A model generated the notes under the pieces. It was not told the origin of the DNA and searched no databases. It saw nothing but the letters and a program-made list of their open reading frames with translations. Shown here piece after piece: positions 12,075 through 24,279 of a stretch of DNA of 64,000 nucleotides. The stretch is from Hoplostethus atlanticus (lineage: Eukaryota > Chordata > Actinopteri > Trachichthyiformes > Trachichthyidae): positions 1,643,501 to 1,707,500 of the forward strand of contig JAXDDX010000012.1 of the NCBI GenBank assembly GCA_034670405.1, written 5' to 3'. Positions within the stretch are counted from its first letter, which is position 1. The number at the start of each line of letters is the position of its first letter. The translations under genes were made by a program, and so were the position numbers.

Positions 12075-12077
<3 letters not shown>

Positions 12078-12903
12078 CGTTAGACGCCAATATTATCTGC
12101 AGGGACACCTTGCTCTCATCATCAAAAGCACTCTGGGATCAAGACAATGAGGCGGGATGACTCTTCCTTTGAAGCTGCAGACGAAGATTGAATGAGTGCA
12201 TGATTTTCTTTTTCTTTGCAGCATCGTTGCGTAATGCCAAATGAGCCGTGGAAGACGTTGTTTCATGCAATGCCGCTTGTGAGAAATGTAGGAGACGTTG
12301 GATGGGAAACCAAGAGTTGTATCTATGATTTTGTGTACCATAAAATGGCCTGGATGTTGGAGCTAAGCCTCTTGAAGGACTACAGTAACAAGAGGAGAAA
12401 TTCAGTTCAGTTCTTGTTTCACTCCACCTTGCACAAGTGCGCAGTGAAACGAAAAGCTTCCTTGAGGTCACAGCTCATTCCCGACAAGAGTACAGCTCTC
12501 TTCGCTCAGCTCATCTCATGTTTTCAATGATTTTGTAGAAGCTCGCCGTTTGCCTTCGCTGTTTCGATCGATGCGAAATCCATCTGCGCGACATCACCCC
12601 ATCGTTGCTGGCAAACCTCAAAGCCCCGCTCCAGGCACATGTGTTTCTTGTGTACCGAATGCCAAATGGAATTGCCATCAAACCGCTCCTGAAGTGCCGG
12701 GGAAGCATCAGCCACGGAGGGCCTGGTCCTATTTAGAGGGTATAACAGACCGAGGGGGGAATTCAGAGCAACAACATGGAGCTCATGATAAGCCTTGCTA
12801 GAGTCAAGAAACCCTGTAATGTTCAAATTAGTATCATTAGCCTTCATCTTTCTCCAAGAAACCATTACTGGGGATCTGACCAAGTACTGACCTTGGGGTC
12901 GTG

Positions 12904-12923
12904 CACACACACACACACACACA

Positions 12924-12957
<34 letters not shown>
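12904..12957. repeat. (CA)n microsatellite
   Basis: About 27 units with one CT interruption. Confidence 0.95.
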
Positions 12958-12960
<3 letters not shown>

Positions 12961-14310
12961 CAATTCACATAGCAGATGGTTTGAAATCTGATATGCCAAA
13001 AAGGGGACGGCAGAAGGAAAGTTACAGTAACCTCATATGACTCGCTGTTGTCTTGTGTAAACAGCTTCACAACACACTGTAGACTGTGTGTCAGGTTATC
13101 CACCAATACGGACTCATACAGAAACACATTTTTGAGATATACAATCTGGCATAAAACCAATGGAAATGAGACAGACTTTAGAGTTGGGCTTCAATGGAAA
13201 ACAAAGCTGAAATGTATAACGTCAGCGTCTGAACTCTTATATTTCATCCAGCCTGTATGGCCAGCGTGCAGCGGACCAACTGATAGGCCCTGGGTGTTCA
13301 CTGCTCGTACGAGAGAACAGTGAGAAATCATCTGATATCAGCAAAGTAACAACAGAAGGTCACTTGCACAGCCCGTGGTCTGTCTGTCTCCCTTGGTGGG
13401 TCGGATTTACAGCGTCTAATCTCTCATATCGAAGTTACCGGCACGTATGGAATGCGTTGTTTAACATAATTGTCATAATTTCCCTCTGATCTTTTCATCG
13501 CTGTCAAAGCAATTTGGTGGCGGTTGTAACAAAAGCGTCATTTTTCATCACTGGAGAGTCCCATCTTGTCAACAAAGGCTCCTTCATCTTTCTTGGATAA
13601 TGACATGATTGAGCCACCGAGATAGGGAATACATTTACAAGCACAATAATGTATAATATCATAATATCATATCCACCCAAGGGTGGGGGGGGCGGGGTGC
13701 TGAACTTGACTGGACTTGTTCCCAACCTGCAGTGCTCTTGTTGTCGTCCCCTCCCCGAAGGAGAGGCTCTTCCTCTGTGTTTTCCATATGGCTGCTGTCT
13801 CATTGGTGAGCTTCACTTTAGCTGCAGGCTCATCAACCATTCTGACTGCGGCCCGGCTACAATGGGGATCATTTGTTTGCCACCGGCCCGTTTCCCTTAG
13901 CAACACGCCGTGAACCTCACCACGATGGAGACTATTCAAAAGAGGAAACCTGTGTGATGGACACAGACAGAGGCGACAAGTTCCTCAAAGAAAGACAAAG
14001 CCACTGGTTGCTTTTTTTAAATTTTTAATTGTTTTTTTTACTCCAACAGTCACATCTAACAGAATGCAACAGGACATAATGCCATCCTCTTTCTCTTTCA
14101 CTTAGGGCTTGATCTCCAGTGGTTTGCATTTTACAAGCCAATAACTGGCCTGGCGTCACAGAGACAGGAGGAATTGAATGTTTATCTGAGCTTGGTGCAG
14201 TGGACAGGATCTGTGCACTGTTAACTCTGCCATTAGTGCAGACTGGAAATTGATTGTCCATTGTGTTGAGACTGGCCCCATCAGTCACTGCAGGAAAAAC
14301 ACTCTGCATA

Positions 14311-14430
14311 TGTGTGTGTGTGTGTACGTGCGTGCATGTGTGTGCGCGCGTGTGAGATGACTGTGTGAGTTAATGGTTATTTCATAGATAGATAGATAAA
14401 TAGAAAACAGGCAGGCAGGCAGGCAGGCAG
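14311..14430. repeat. Compound (TG)n, (GATA)n, (CAGG)n microsatellites
   Basis: A degenerate TG/CG tract at 14311-14353, a short GATA run at 14384-14398, and CAGG/GCAG units at 14408-14430. Confidence 0.85.
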
Positions 14431-15049
14431 ATAGAACACTGAATGAACTGCTCTCTTAAAACAGAGAGGAGCTGCGTCACGCCGAATTAAGACCAACGGA
14501 AATGCACTTCTGCTTTCAAAATAAAAGCGTGAAATGAATTACTGGGGCAAAATGGAACGAGTTTAGAACATAAACATAAACCGAACATAAACCGACTCAA
14601 AATACTCAGTGGAATCATTAGATTAAATATGAAGTGAAACTATAACTGTAAAATGGATACTAAAACGATTATATTGCGTCATGTTGCATATATCCTCATG
14701 AAGGACTTGACTTGACATTGAAATAAAATGTAATCATCCCCATTGGGGAATTAAGTCGTTACAGTGGCAAATAGTAATGAAAATCAGAAATGAAAATAGA
14801 AATAAATACGAATATAGCAAATTGGGGGATTTAAACATATGACAATGTTGATACTTTAACATGTTAAGTAGAAAAAATATATATATATCAACAACAGAAT
14901 AGTTAACACTGTTTCAACTCTTCTGTTGACATATATATTTTGTGCCGGTTGACAAAAGGCTATTCCTTTTCATTTTGATACTTTTTGTGTTACTCTGGGG
15001 GACAAAACAGACGTTCGTAAATAGGGAATTTTATTTTGAAAACCAATAT

Positions 15050-15225
15050 CGGAAGTTGTGCGTGTTTTCTGGGTGACTTGACAGTAGTGAAGAAGTTTAC
15101 GAAGCAGATCAGCGTGGATGACAGTCGGCCGTGTGTGTGTGCGAGTCCGTTGGACGCGACTTTATCCTGTTCGGGCTTGTTTTAGCAACCACCGTAGAGC
15201 TATTGTTTCCTCCAGGACATAATCG
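15050..15225 (+). other. svil: Putative svil 5' non-coding first exon / promoter region
   Basis: A relatively CpG-containing block (CGTGGATG, GTCGGCCG, GTTGGACGCGAC) in an otherwise CpG-poor region ends in a strong consensus donor, AATCG|GTGAGT at 15225/15226. No good start codon or ORF precedes the donor, which is what a 5' UTR exon looks like. The transcription start is not resolved, so the left boundary is approximate. Linking it to svil, about 22.7 kb downstream on the same strand, is inference from the absence of another plus-strand gene in between. Confidence 0.35.
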
Positions 15226-16456
15226 GTGAGTTACATTTCAAACGTTGTTCTGGTGACTAAATTCAAGTGGCGTGTTGTTTCCTAACTTGTGGAGAAGACT
15301 TGAAACCCTGTCAGTTTGGTTGGTCTGTAAACTTTAACGCTTTAGGAAAGTGTTTAAAGAAGAAACCTCGATGTCAACACAGTAACCTGCATCACATTTC
15401 TTTTTTTTCATAACCTGATTGATGACTCGTTTAAAAGTGAGTTTACAGCGTTTACGCACGTTTGCTGTAGTCTTGATAACCGCACACTTGCTTTTTTTCT
15501 TATTGATAAATATCAATAAGATGAACGTTTAGCCACAGTGCTGATGCAGATTACTCAGGTGAGCCCATCCTCCGACAGGTGGAGACGAGTCATGGTAGGT
15601 ACGAGACACCACCACCCGTGGGCTCGCATCACCTCAACCAGAAAGTAAAAGGTCGAGTAATCAGTCTGCGTTGGGACAACTTGTGAAACCAGAGACCCGG
15701 GCCCAAGGGCACAATAGCCTGCATTATTATCTCTAAACGAAGTCCGCGGTGCCCGATATATATTGGGTTACCCTTTACATGTCACCCAATACTTAAGCGG
15801 CGAGGAGAGGAGGGCGATTAACCCCGCAGAGACAGTCATGCCAAACTCCATTAAAAAATACGTCAATTGAATGTTTCCTTGTTTATTGGCAGCCGGTAAA
15901 ACACGACTGAAGATGTTTACCCACCGTTAGGAAATACTCTTGAATTCGGCATGCATCCAAATGCCGACTTTTGAATTGCTTCGCCTGTTATTCCCAGTGC
16001 AATTCCATAAAAATGCGCGTGCGCTAGCCAGCAGTATGAACCACTACCCAAAAATTGAGAATTTATTGAAATTAAATGCTGTTTTGGTGAATCGTCTATA
16101 TGCCGAATTTACCCGAAGACCCTAACGAGTCGTAAAAGGTCCTAAGTTGTGTTTTATCAGGTGTGAACCTATGGTGATAACGCTGACAACGTTAAACTGA
16201 CAGATTTTTGAATGGAGTTTGGTGTGAGTGAGCAGAAGCCAGTTGTACGAGCACGAGCACAAACCCTGCCTTATCACCAAGCACTGTGTTTTAGGGGGCT
16301 TCCTTTTGTTATTTCTTTCTTCACCAATAAAGCAAACCAGGATTTGCAACAGGAGTGTGTGGCAAAGAGCAAGTTTATTAGTCAACATGTGTATTTCATG
16401 TGGAATAAGTTTACAGCTGAAAAGTGAATGCATATAATCAAAGGAAATCACACTTT

Positions 16457-16496
<40 letters not shown>

Positions 16497-19400
16497 TGCA
16501 CTGCCAAAGTGTTTTTCCTTTCCTTCTTATTTGGCAGGTAGTGCCTTGCGAATCAGTTGCCAAAACAAATAACCTGCAGGTAATTAGGAAGGCTACTTCT
16601 GTTTTTTCCTCTGCACTGTTTTTTGTTGTTTTTTTACACTTGGAAGCTCATAGGGAGCCTAATTAGTGCCCATTCTCTTCCAGCAAGTCTTCAGATGTGA
16701 GGTCAAGAGTTGATTTGTGACAAGACTTGAGTACCTTGTGCCTGATCACTGTAATGGGCAGAGGGGCATGACTTAAGATTGATCCAAGGCCATTTACTTT
16801 CTTTTTGGTCATTCTTCAGTACAACAAGGTGTCTCGTCACTGAACCGGTTCCTTGTGGTAACGCAATGGTAGCCCAGGCATCATATGATCTGTCGATGAT
16901 ATTTCACCTCAGGCATCAATGTTAACTTTTCTCCTTGGGGATGTTTCTCTACTTAGATACTTTGTCTACCTCGAGTTATTCAGTCTTCTTCTCAGTGTCC
17001 TTGAAGCTGTGCATTCTCGGCCTTTTCTGTTACTTGCACCACGTGACACATCGACTCTTGCCCCATACCAGGAAGACGAACACAGATATTTTGAAAGCAT
17101 GGGAAACATTTTCAGCTTTCAAACCGTTTCCTTTTCCAAGTTGAAGGACGAGTTATCAACCTGACCCAGGGGTCCACGTGACTTGTGCCTTCAAAAATTG
17201 GAACAACATCCTAAAACATTCCTCTTTGTGAAAAACACAGACTGTCATCCTTTTAACAGCAGTATCCTGAGGAGCTGGCAGTGATTAATGTCTGCATCCT
17301 GTTGGATAGAGGAATAATAATGGATCATCACAGTGGAGTGGGATCAAAGCGATGCCTAAGCCTCCAGTGTGTCTGGTGTTGTAGGACTTAGTGATCGTCG
17401 GTGCTGAGTAGCTGTACTGTGATGGCTTTGCATTGTGGATGCAAATTCTCTGCAGCCTCCCAGCAGACAGCAACACCACAGATCTAGTCTCTCAGTGAGT
17501 CTTCTCTCAAGGAGGATTATTGTAGAGCGTCTGTGCACAGTGGTGTTAGTGGTAAATAAAAAGGTGGGAAAACTATGACCTCCAGTCGGTGATCATCATA
17601 ACAACCACCGATATAAATAAAAATTGTTTTCAGAAAAGCAATATCTTTTCCCTCTAGCATGTTGGGACACTTCTCTGTTGCAATCCCTCTGATTTTGGCT
17701 GATAAGATGGCTGGATGTTTACACACTAATCTTGCCTAGTGCAGCTTTAAAATACTTTTTCTTCATGTAACTCAAAAATCAGTTTGTTGCCGTATTATGT
17801 GTACTATAAATGTACCCAATAAAGATTAACGTCAGGCTAAAAATGTGGGTAAACTTTAGAGTTTAGATGGGTTTACCCACCACTACAGACACACACACAC
17901 TACTCTGTCTGTGTACATGCGTGTGCGCCGTGAACTACAGTCCAGTGCTCCTCTCTGTCGAGTGTTCTCAGGCTCTCCAACTTTCTGTATTTCAGAGTGA
18001 GAAACTGCCAGCAGAGGTTCGTTACATAAGCCTGTAGGGTGTTACATCATTATTTTGGGGGGCCCCGGTCCGGAGACGGGTCCGATGGGGCCGTTGCCTC
18101 CCACAGATCCCCTCGTCGGAGGGGGAGGCTGAGGGCTATTGGAAGCAGATGCTCAGCGAGTCTCCCCTGCTGGGAAACATGACTCAGTGTTTGTGCTGAA
18201 ATGGGGCTCCACCTGTAATAGAGATGGAGAATAGAGTTACAGCATGTATTCCCCGGCTTTTATCTATTAGCTTCTATTGATGTGAGGGATGTGGAGGCAG
18301 GATTTGGGCTCGGTTGCCATGGTATCCAGAGGAAAACATCAACGATTTAAAGGTCCATAACCATATAAACTGCCCCCCTGTCTTTTGCTCATCAGCAGTA
18401 AATCAGTATTGTGGGTCAAAGGTGGTTTTACTGCATCGTTGTATGAAAAAACAACAGTAAAATCCCCAAAATGTAATATTCAATAGATTTTTGTAGCCTC
18501 CATTAGTAAAGCTTTTAGTTCCCAAATACTGTATGACTTTTGATCTGCCCTGGACCTCCTGACCAACCAGATGAAGACGTAAGGCCCTCTAGACCTTCAG
18601 CAGGCAGCAGGCTTTTAAAAGGCTGCATGACTCTGCTGTTCTGCAGCCTCATCGTGTTCCAGATCGCTGCTCAGTGCAAACATGCCTGTCCACAATTTGA
18701 CCATTTAAAGTCTCACTGAGATGCAGAACGACTTTTTATCATCGTTTTATTGTGTATATTAAAATCCCATTACTTTTTTACTTCCTGGAAAACGGCATAC
18801 TTCTTTGCGGTTACCTCATGCTGTACCAGTAGGACGCGCTTAAACATTCCAACCAATAAAAACCACGACAGAGTTTGGAACAACCGCCACCTCTGTGTCT
18901 CCTCTGAGGTACTTTCTCAGTATGTCTTGGTAGGTTGAGGTGCATTCTGGTCATGACTCGGGGGGGGGGGGCGCTGGGTTCAGAGACGCTGCTACAACCA
19001 CAGATTAGTTCGTCCTATAGGGCACAACGACCAAGGAAGGGAGTCTATAGGGTGGGCACTGGCCAATGTAGGTCAGAGAGACAATGCTGCAGTGTTGCCC
19101 ATTAACCCACTGACATTTGGAATGACAATGCTGCTATGTGGTTATTGCTCACAGTCAGCCCACCAACGTTCAGGTCTCATTCATACTAACATTTGTCCTT
19201 TTTTTTTTTGGTGTCAAAATAATCTGATGCATTTGTTGACTTTGGTATATCATCAGCCTAAACCAGGAATTTATATTGTGTCCATTAGCCAGATATCAGC
19301 TACCACAGGCAAACACATTAGAGAACAATGAAGTACACAATGTCTCACAGGGCAGACTTGTCAGCAAATCCTCAACGTGAAGATACGACTGGACTGAAGC

Positions 19401-19542
19401 TTGGTTTCTCATTTTTGCCAAATGCTGCATTGTCCAAGGGAAAAGAGGAAACGTGTTTCAACATGCAGTTTAGATTCGACTTCATATCTCCACCATGCTC
19501 TGGTCAGATACTAAATGAACACTTCTGTATTTGTTTTTGCAG
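15226..19542. other. Gene-free stretch, possible svil intron
   Basis: No coding sequence supported. It includes a (CA)n tract near 16460 and a G12 run near 18961. Frames of 60-80 codons have no recognisable motifs. Confidence 0.4.
16460..16494. repeat. (CA)n microsatellite
   Basis: A perfect CA tract flanked on both sides by ACTTTGCA, a short direct repeat around the array. Confidence 0.95.
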
Positions 19543-19618
19543 GACCAAGTGGCATGTTCAGACATTCAGGCACCGCAGGACGAAAGTTGAACTCTTCGTT
19601 GGTCTCAGCGGTCGTCTT
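19543..19618 (+). other. Putative second 5' non-coding exon
   Basis: A 76-nt segment is bounded by an excellent acceptor (CTGTATTTGTTTTTGCAG before 19543) and a perfect donor (GTAAGT at 19619). Phase 0 hits a stop, and the segment contains one ATG, so a 5' UTR exon is the simplest reading. It may belong to svil. A cryptic exon is the alternative; RNA evidence would decide. Confidence 0.4.
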
Positions 19619-19799
19619 GTAAGTACATCAGTTGAATCCACAGCTGAACGTTGTCAGAGGGTTTATGGATGGTTCATGGGGACGGACAGAAAAAAGACAG
19701 TTGTTACCTGCAGCCAAGACGATACGTCTTACTGATCGCTACGCAGCGACATGGTCTGTTGGTTACAGTGGGAAGAGGTGATGGCAGGCCTTTCCTTTA

Positions 19800-19824
19800 C
19801 ACACACACACACACACACACACAC
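19800..19824. repeat. (CA)n microsatellite
   Basis: A CA tract of about 12 units. Confidence 0.9.
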
Positions 19825-20017
19825 CCTTCATTCCTAGGGTCGGTCACGCATGGGCTGACCTCTACCAGGCGCCTCTCGGTCTTTTGCTGTTCCACCTCCA
19901 CCAGTCAGCGGTCACCATTTGTCAGTGACATTATGTGTAGCTGTGATGTGGTGAATCAACAACAGACCCCGCCAAACTTTACACTCCTCCCCATGGTAAC
20001 GGCTTCATGTTGGGTGG

Positions 20018-20038
20018 GTGTGTGTGTGTGTGTGTGTG
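20018..20038. repeat. (TG)n microsatellite
   Basis: A short TG tract of about 10 units. Confidence 0.9.
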
Positions 20039-21071
20039 AGAGCTTCTAGGACTGTCTTTACTCTTATGCTGTCAGAGGGGCCCTGTCCCTCCACATGCTC
20101 TTTCAATTACCCTGTCCTCTCAAGCCCGACAGCCTCTACATGGGCCAACCCTGCACGCCCCTCGCTAGCCCAGCCGCTGACGGTTTAGATAAGGCCCCCC
20201 GAGCGTCGCCTTTACCTCCGTGCAGGATTACGGATTCTGCGGCCGTGGGATTTTATTGCATCCAGCCTCTTTTTTTTTTTTTCTGTGCCACCTCCTTCCT
20301 TGTTAGTTGGTTCAAGTTAACCCTTAAAGATGAAATGGAATTTTTTATAACAAAACCCTACTACCATTCCTGCCTGGAAAATGCCATGTTTTTAGTATCT
20401 GCATCACATACTAGTACCAATGACAATGATCATCATAGATTTTTGAACAATTTGCTCCTCTCATCTCCTGTCATATAAAACCTGCAACTTCACAACTTTC
20501 TTCCTCCTCTCCATCCTGCTCCTCCACTTCTTGCGCTCCGATGGTTTGGTCCTCTGCTAACTAGATACTCTGGTTAACAAGCTGACATCTAAACACAAAA
20601 CGGATCAGATTTTCAGCACAGAACAGCACAGAAATGAACCATGTCTATTGAATTCAGTCGAGCCTTATGTCACCTGAGAGCCAAGCATTGTGGTTACATG
20701 CCAGTGTTGACACAGCAGGCCCCTTTTTAGTTGCTATGTTTCTAGTCCCTTGCTTGGAGAAAGGTGAGTTTACAGTGAAGGGGGATCCCATGCCAGAAGA
20801 CCTGAAGGGCTTTGCCAAGAAGACCTCCGTATTTCACTCCCCGCTCGCTGAAGGCCTGTTAGTCTTTAACAGCCTGAGGGAACTGGACCCAGCTGCCTGT
20901 TTTGGTTTTTTATTGTTGGTAATTGGCAGGCCTCCTTCGCTAACCCTGTCCCGTTTCTTCTCGCTCCACCTTGCCGTGAGCGTGAGGAGCTTTGGCGTAG
21001 TCCGCGGGCCTGAACACAGAAAACCCCTCCCACCACAACGGATACCTGGGGGACGCAAATCAAGTTGGCCA

Positions 21072-21127
21072 CGAGGTGTGCAGTGAAATGTAAAGCATTG
21101 CCACTTTACATTTCACTGCACACCTCG
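21072..21127. repeat. Perfect 24-bp inverted repeat with 8-nt loop
   Basis: 21072-21095 and 21104-21127 are exact reverse complements (arm begins CGAGGTGTGCAGTG and ends TGTAAAG), separated by CATTGCCA. The right arm runs into TGTGTATGTGACAAATAAAC, a common fish retroelement 3' tail. A 5'-inverted (twin-primed) retrocopy is one explanation. A hairpin RNA is possible but unsupported. Confidence 0.9.
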
Positions 21128-21160
21128 TCTGTGTATGTGACAAATAAACTTCTTGAATCA
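21104..21160 (+). mobile_element. Retroelement 3' tail fragment
   Basis: CTGTGTATGTGACAAATAAA followed by CTTCTTGAATC resembles a widespread fish non-LTR 3' end. Only about 55 bp are recognisable, and the family cannot be fixed by eye. Confidence 0.4.
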
Positions 21161-21428
21161 GTTAAAAGTTACATCCTACCGTTAGCGCTCGGGGGCCGGG
21201 GCTTGTTTGAGGTTCGCTGGATCACATACAAGTGAGTACATGGGCAGATTTGTGTGTGTGCATGTGGTCAGTGCACGTGGGTAACATGGCCCTTTTTTAA
21301 TATTGATCATCTAAAACCTGACTGGCAATCATCATGTACAAACTGCCCGTTGTTTTGTATCGTGGATGCGATGAGTGGCGCTCAGCAGCTGTTGTGTTGA
21401 CACAATAAACAATGCGTTGCCAAGTAGA

Positions 21429-21429
<1 letters not shown>

Positions 21430-21467
<38 letters not shown>
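21430..21467. repeat. (CA)n microsatellite
   Basis: 19 CA units without interruption. Confidence 0.95.
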
Positions 21468-21469
<2 letters not shown>

Positions 21470-22630
21470 GTTTAAGTGGCCTAATTGTGTCAGTGAGTGG
21501 TAGAGTGCCCTGAGTGCTTTAGTGAAGACCCTGATGGACTTTGCTCCAGTCTGTCGACCCACATGTTTACTCCTGAGTAATCGTGATCTTCTCGGGTGAT
21601 TTTCTGTTATGGATACTTCATCAGTTTTATTTTTTTTGTATCCTATAGGTCAAGTAGTTTGTGTGTCCTCCTTTTTTGTGTTTGTATTGTAAACAGTGGT
21701 GGGCTAAAGCCGACAGAGCTCATCCAGACCTGCATGCATTTGAGTGACTTTTGCTGATAAGTTGCTAACACGCTCCTGCTGTTAGCCGCATGTCTGCCTG
21801 CCCAAAGCATGACATGTTCCCCTCTGCAGCCCCCTGAGCCCCTCAAGATGACACACACACACACACCCAACACAAATAAACACTCCGCCACAAAAAACAC
21901 CCAAATCCATCCTCCATAGATGAGAAGCAGATTGAAATATGTGTGTGTGTGTGCATATAGCCGGGTGATTTATGACATTTACCCATCGGAGTACGACTGG
22001 GGAGCGTTTGCTGTTTGCTACAACCTTCCATGTGTGGTTGAGTGAGAGATGCATGTGTCATAGTTGGCCCGCGATAAAGGGAGTTACTCTCAGCGTGAGT
22101 TAGACCTTAGTCAGGCACCGTTGCGCTAACAGCAGGTCCGGATTAAATCTGAGTTTGCTATAATCTGCTGAGTACCAAGTAGGAGGGGTCTGCCACTTAG
22201 GACAGTACAGTGAGTGCCAGGAAGTATAGAAAGTCACAGGAAGGTATTTGAAATTTGATTGACAGCCGGATACGGTTGGGTCTGTCTGATGTGGTAAACT
22301 CCACCCATTTGACACCCAACAGAGGTTAAAACATCCCTATTTGACCTCTGACTAACTAGACTAGACACTAAAAGTCCTGGTGTGTGGTTGTGCGTGTCAT
22401 TACCATCACCAGTGGTTTCAGATGCCATGCTCTGTCTTCATCACGTCAGGCCGGTTGGCCAGTGATCAGAGGTGGGTGATGAGCCGAGAGGGAGTCACGG
22501 TGAAGTGTACAAGTCTGACTTGGTAACCGTTTCGAGGTGACACACACCTACACCTGGTGCTGCTCATCATGGTGTCTGGGCCGATGCCATCCTGCAGCTG
22601 ACGGATCGCCTTTTATAGGAAAGCATTCAC

Positions 22631-22827
<197 letters not shown>

Positions 22828-23334
22828 GCCCATGTGTTAAATACCTTGAGGAGGAATCATAGCGCTGTTGAGGACTTCTCATCACATCTGAGTTACCAGC
22901 TTATCTATTATTAATGCCATAAACCGCAGCATTTCCTGGTACTTGGACTCATGTCAGAACCTGATTAGGCTACTAAAGATAAGGCTTGAAAAGTAAATGT
23001 AGTACTACTAATACTATCAATATCTTTATTTGTATGGGGAGTTTACAGAAAGCTTCAGCAATCAAAAAACAAACATCATGCTCATAAAATAAATTAAAGT
23101 AAAAACAAAACAGCTCAAGATAAAAAGGTAAGGATGGAGGGTAAAAACAATATAATAGCAACATAGTAAGATAAGAGACATGTCTGTAAAAATAAGTTTC
23201 AAGAAGTGACGATGAGTGACTGAGCTCATCCCTCCTGAAATGGGTAGCAACTGTTGGTGACACGGAGTCATCAGTGATCTCTGGACCATGAGCTCTCCAG
23301 ATCCTCTCTCCCTCCATTCCTTAATGGTTTAGCT

Positions 23335-23590
23335 TGGGCCCCGCTGGTCTGGGGCCCTCTGCCCTGGGGCCCTCTGCCCTGGGCCCTGCTGCTCTGAGGC
23401 CTGCTGGTCTGGGCCCTGCTGCTGTGGGCCCTGCTGCTCTGGGGCCTGCTGGTCTGGGGCCTGCTGGTCTGGGGCCTGCTGGTCTGGGCCCTGCTGTTCT
23501 GGGGCCTGCTGGTCTGGGCCCCTCTGCTGTGGGGCCTGCTGGTCTGGGGCCTGCTGGTCTGGGCCCCTCTGCTGGTCTGGGGTCTGCTGG
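23335..23590. repeat. 15-bp GC-rich minisatellite
   Basis: About 17 tandem units of a 15-bp consensus close to GGGGCCTGCTGGTCT, with GCTCT, CCCTCTGCC and other variants. In one frame it reads as GPAGL repeats, but the frame starts at a non-ATG codon and has no exon context, so I treat it as a minisatellite. Confidence 0.9.
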
Positions 23591-23778
23591 TCAGCTCAGA
23601 CCACTGAGACGATACAGTGCGCTGGCTGTTTTCCTACACGATAATCACATTAGTGTTTAGAGCGGAGCGCTACTAGTATCGTGTTTACAGTAAGCTTGCT
23701 GACTCAGTTGAAGCCTGGCTTTATAATGTGACATGGGATTTGTCAGCTATGAAAAAAAAAATATCTTGACTTTGTTTA

Positions 23779-24088
23779 GACGGGTTTGCTGATATATCGA
23801 GCCCATATTGGCCTTTTATTAAATAGCAGATATCCTCCAGATCAGTGTTGTCCACCTCCGATATGATGGAGGTTCCTCCCTGACCAAAGCTACATAAAAC
23901 CTGTAATGACATTTGTTTTCCTTTGCAGGTTTTATTTATATTTTTAAATGTTCAATAATGTTTTTATTTCTTCATTTAAATGCAATAATGCTTCCCTTAC
24001 CATTGAATAGATGTGGTGGGTCACCCTGCCTTAAGGAGATGTTTCAATGGAGAGTTTTAGTGGAGTGGTGGAAATGCTTTTTCAGGGG

Positions 24089-24120
<32 letters not shown>

Positions 24121-24270
24121 CCAAACAAAATTCTGGGGCAAAAGTTTAGCATGGAAATCATCCAATTGGTTTAGATATTGAATATTTGCACAATATATTA
24201 GCTATTGGTGACTTCTAACTGAAAGTGTATTTATATTGACCTTCAAAAACCCATATCGGTTGAACCCTAG
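23779..24270. mobile_element. CCGATAT-family DNA-transposon-like repeat, copy A
   Basis: The right end reads, in reverse complement, CTAGGGTTCAACCGATATGG followed by GTTTTTGAAGG. The left end begins GACGGGTTTGCTGATATATC. Homology with the 34.0-kb copy is clear around ATATTGGCCTTTTATTAAAT and the following CAGATATC. Inverted TAGGGTT-type ends and no coding capacity suggest a non-autonomous element. An internal T27 run lies at 24090-24116. Confidence 0.55.
24090..24116. repeat. T27 homopolymer
   Basis: 27 consecutive T inside the CCGATAT-family copy. Confidence 0.95.
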
Positions 24271-24279
24271 TCTTGACAA

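Larger units (their letters stand above)
7409..15000. other. Intergenic, microsatellite-rich
   Basis: No gene is supported. The longer frames (for example a 217-codon minus-strand frame at 7927-8580) are translations of CA, CATG and CT repeats. A 9-bp CGGCGAAGT unit is repeated three times at 7537-7563. The non-repetitive parts show no recognisable gene. Confidence 0.5.

Noticed and set aside
19328..19735. 135-codon plus-strand ORF
   Set aside because: It spans a strong acceptor and donor (19543, 19619) and ignores them; composition looks random outside that segment.
20667..21086. 139-codon plus-strand ORF
   Set aside because: No recognisable domain or exon chain, and its end runs into the hairpin/retroelement fragment.
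23334..23660. 108-codon GPAGL-repeat ORF
   Set aside because: Starts at TTG, not ATG, and is fully explained by a 15-bp minisatellite.
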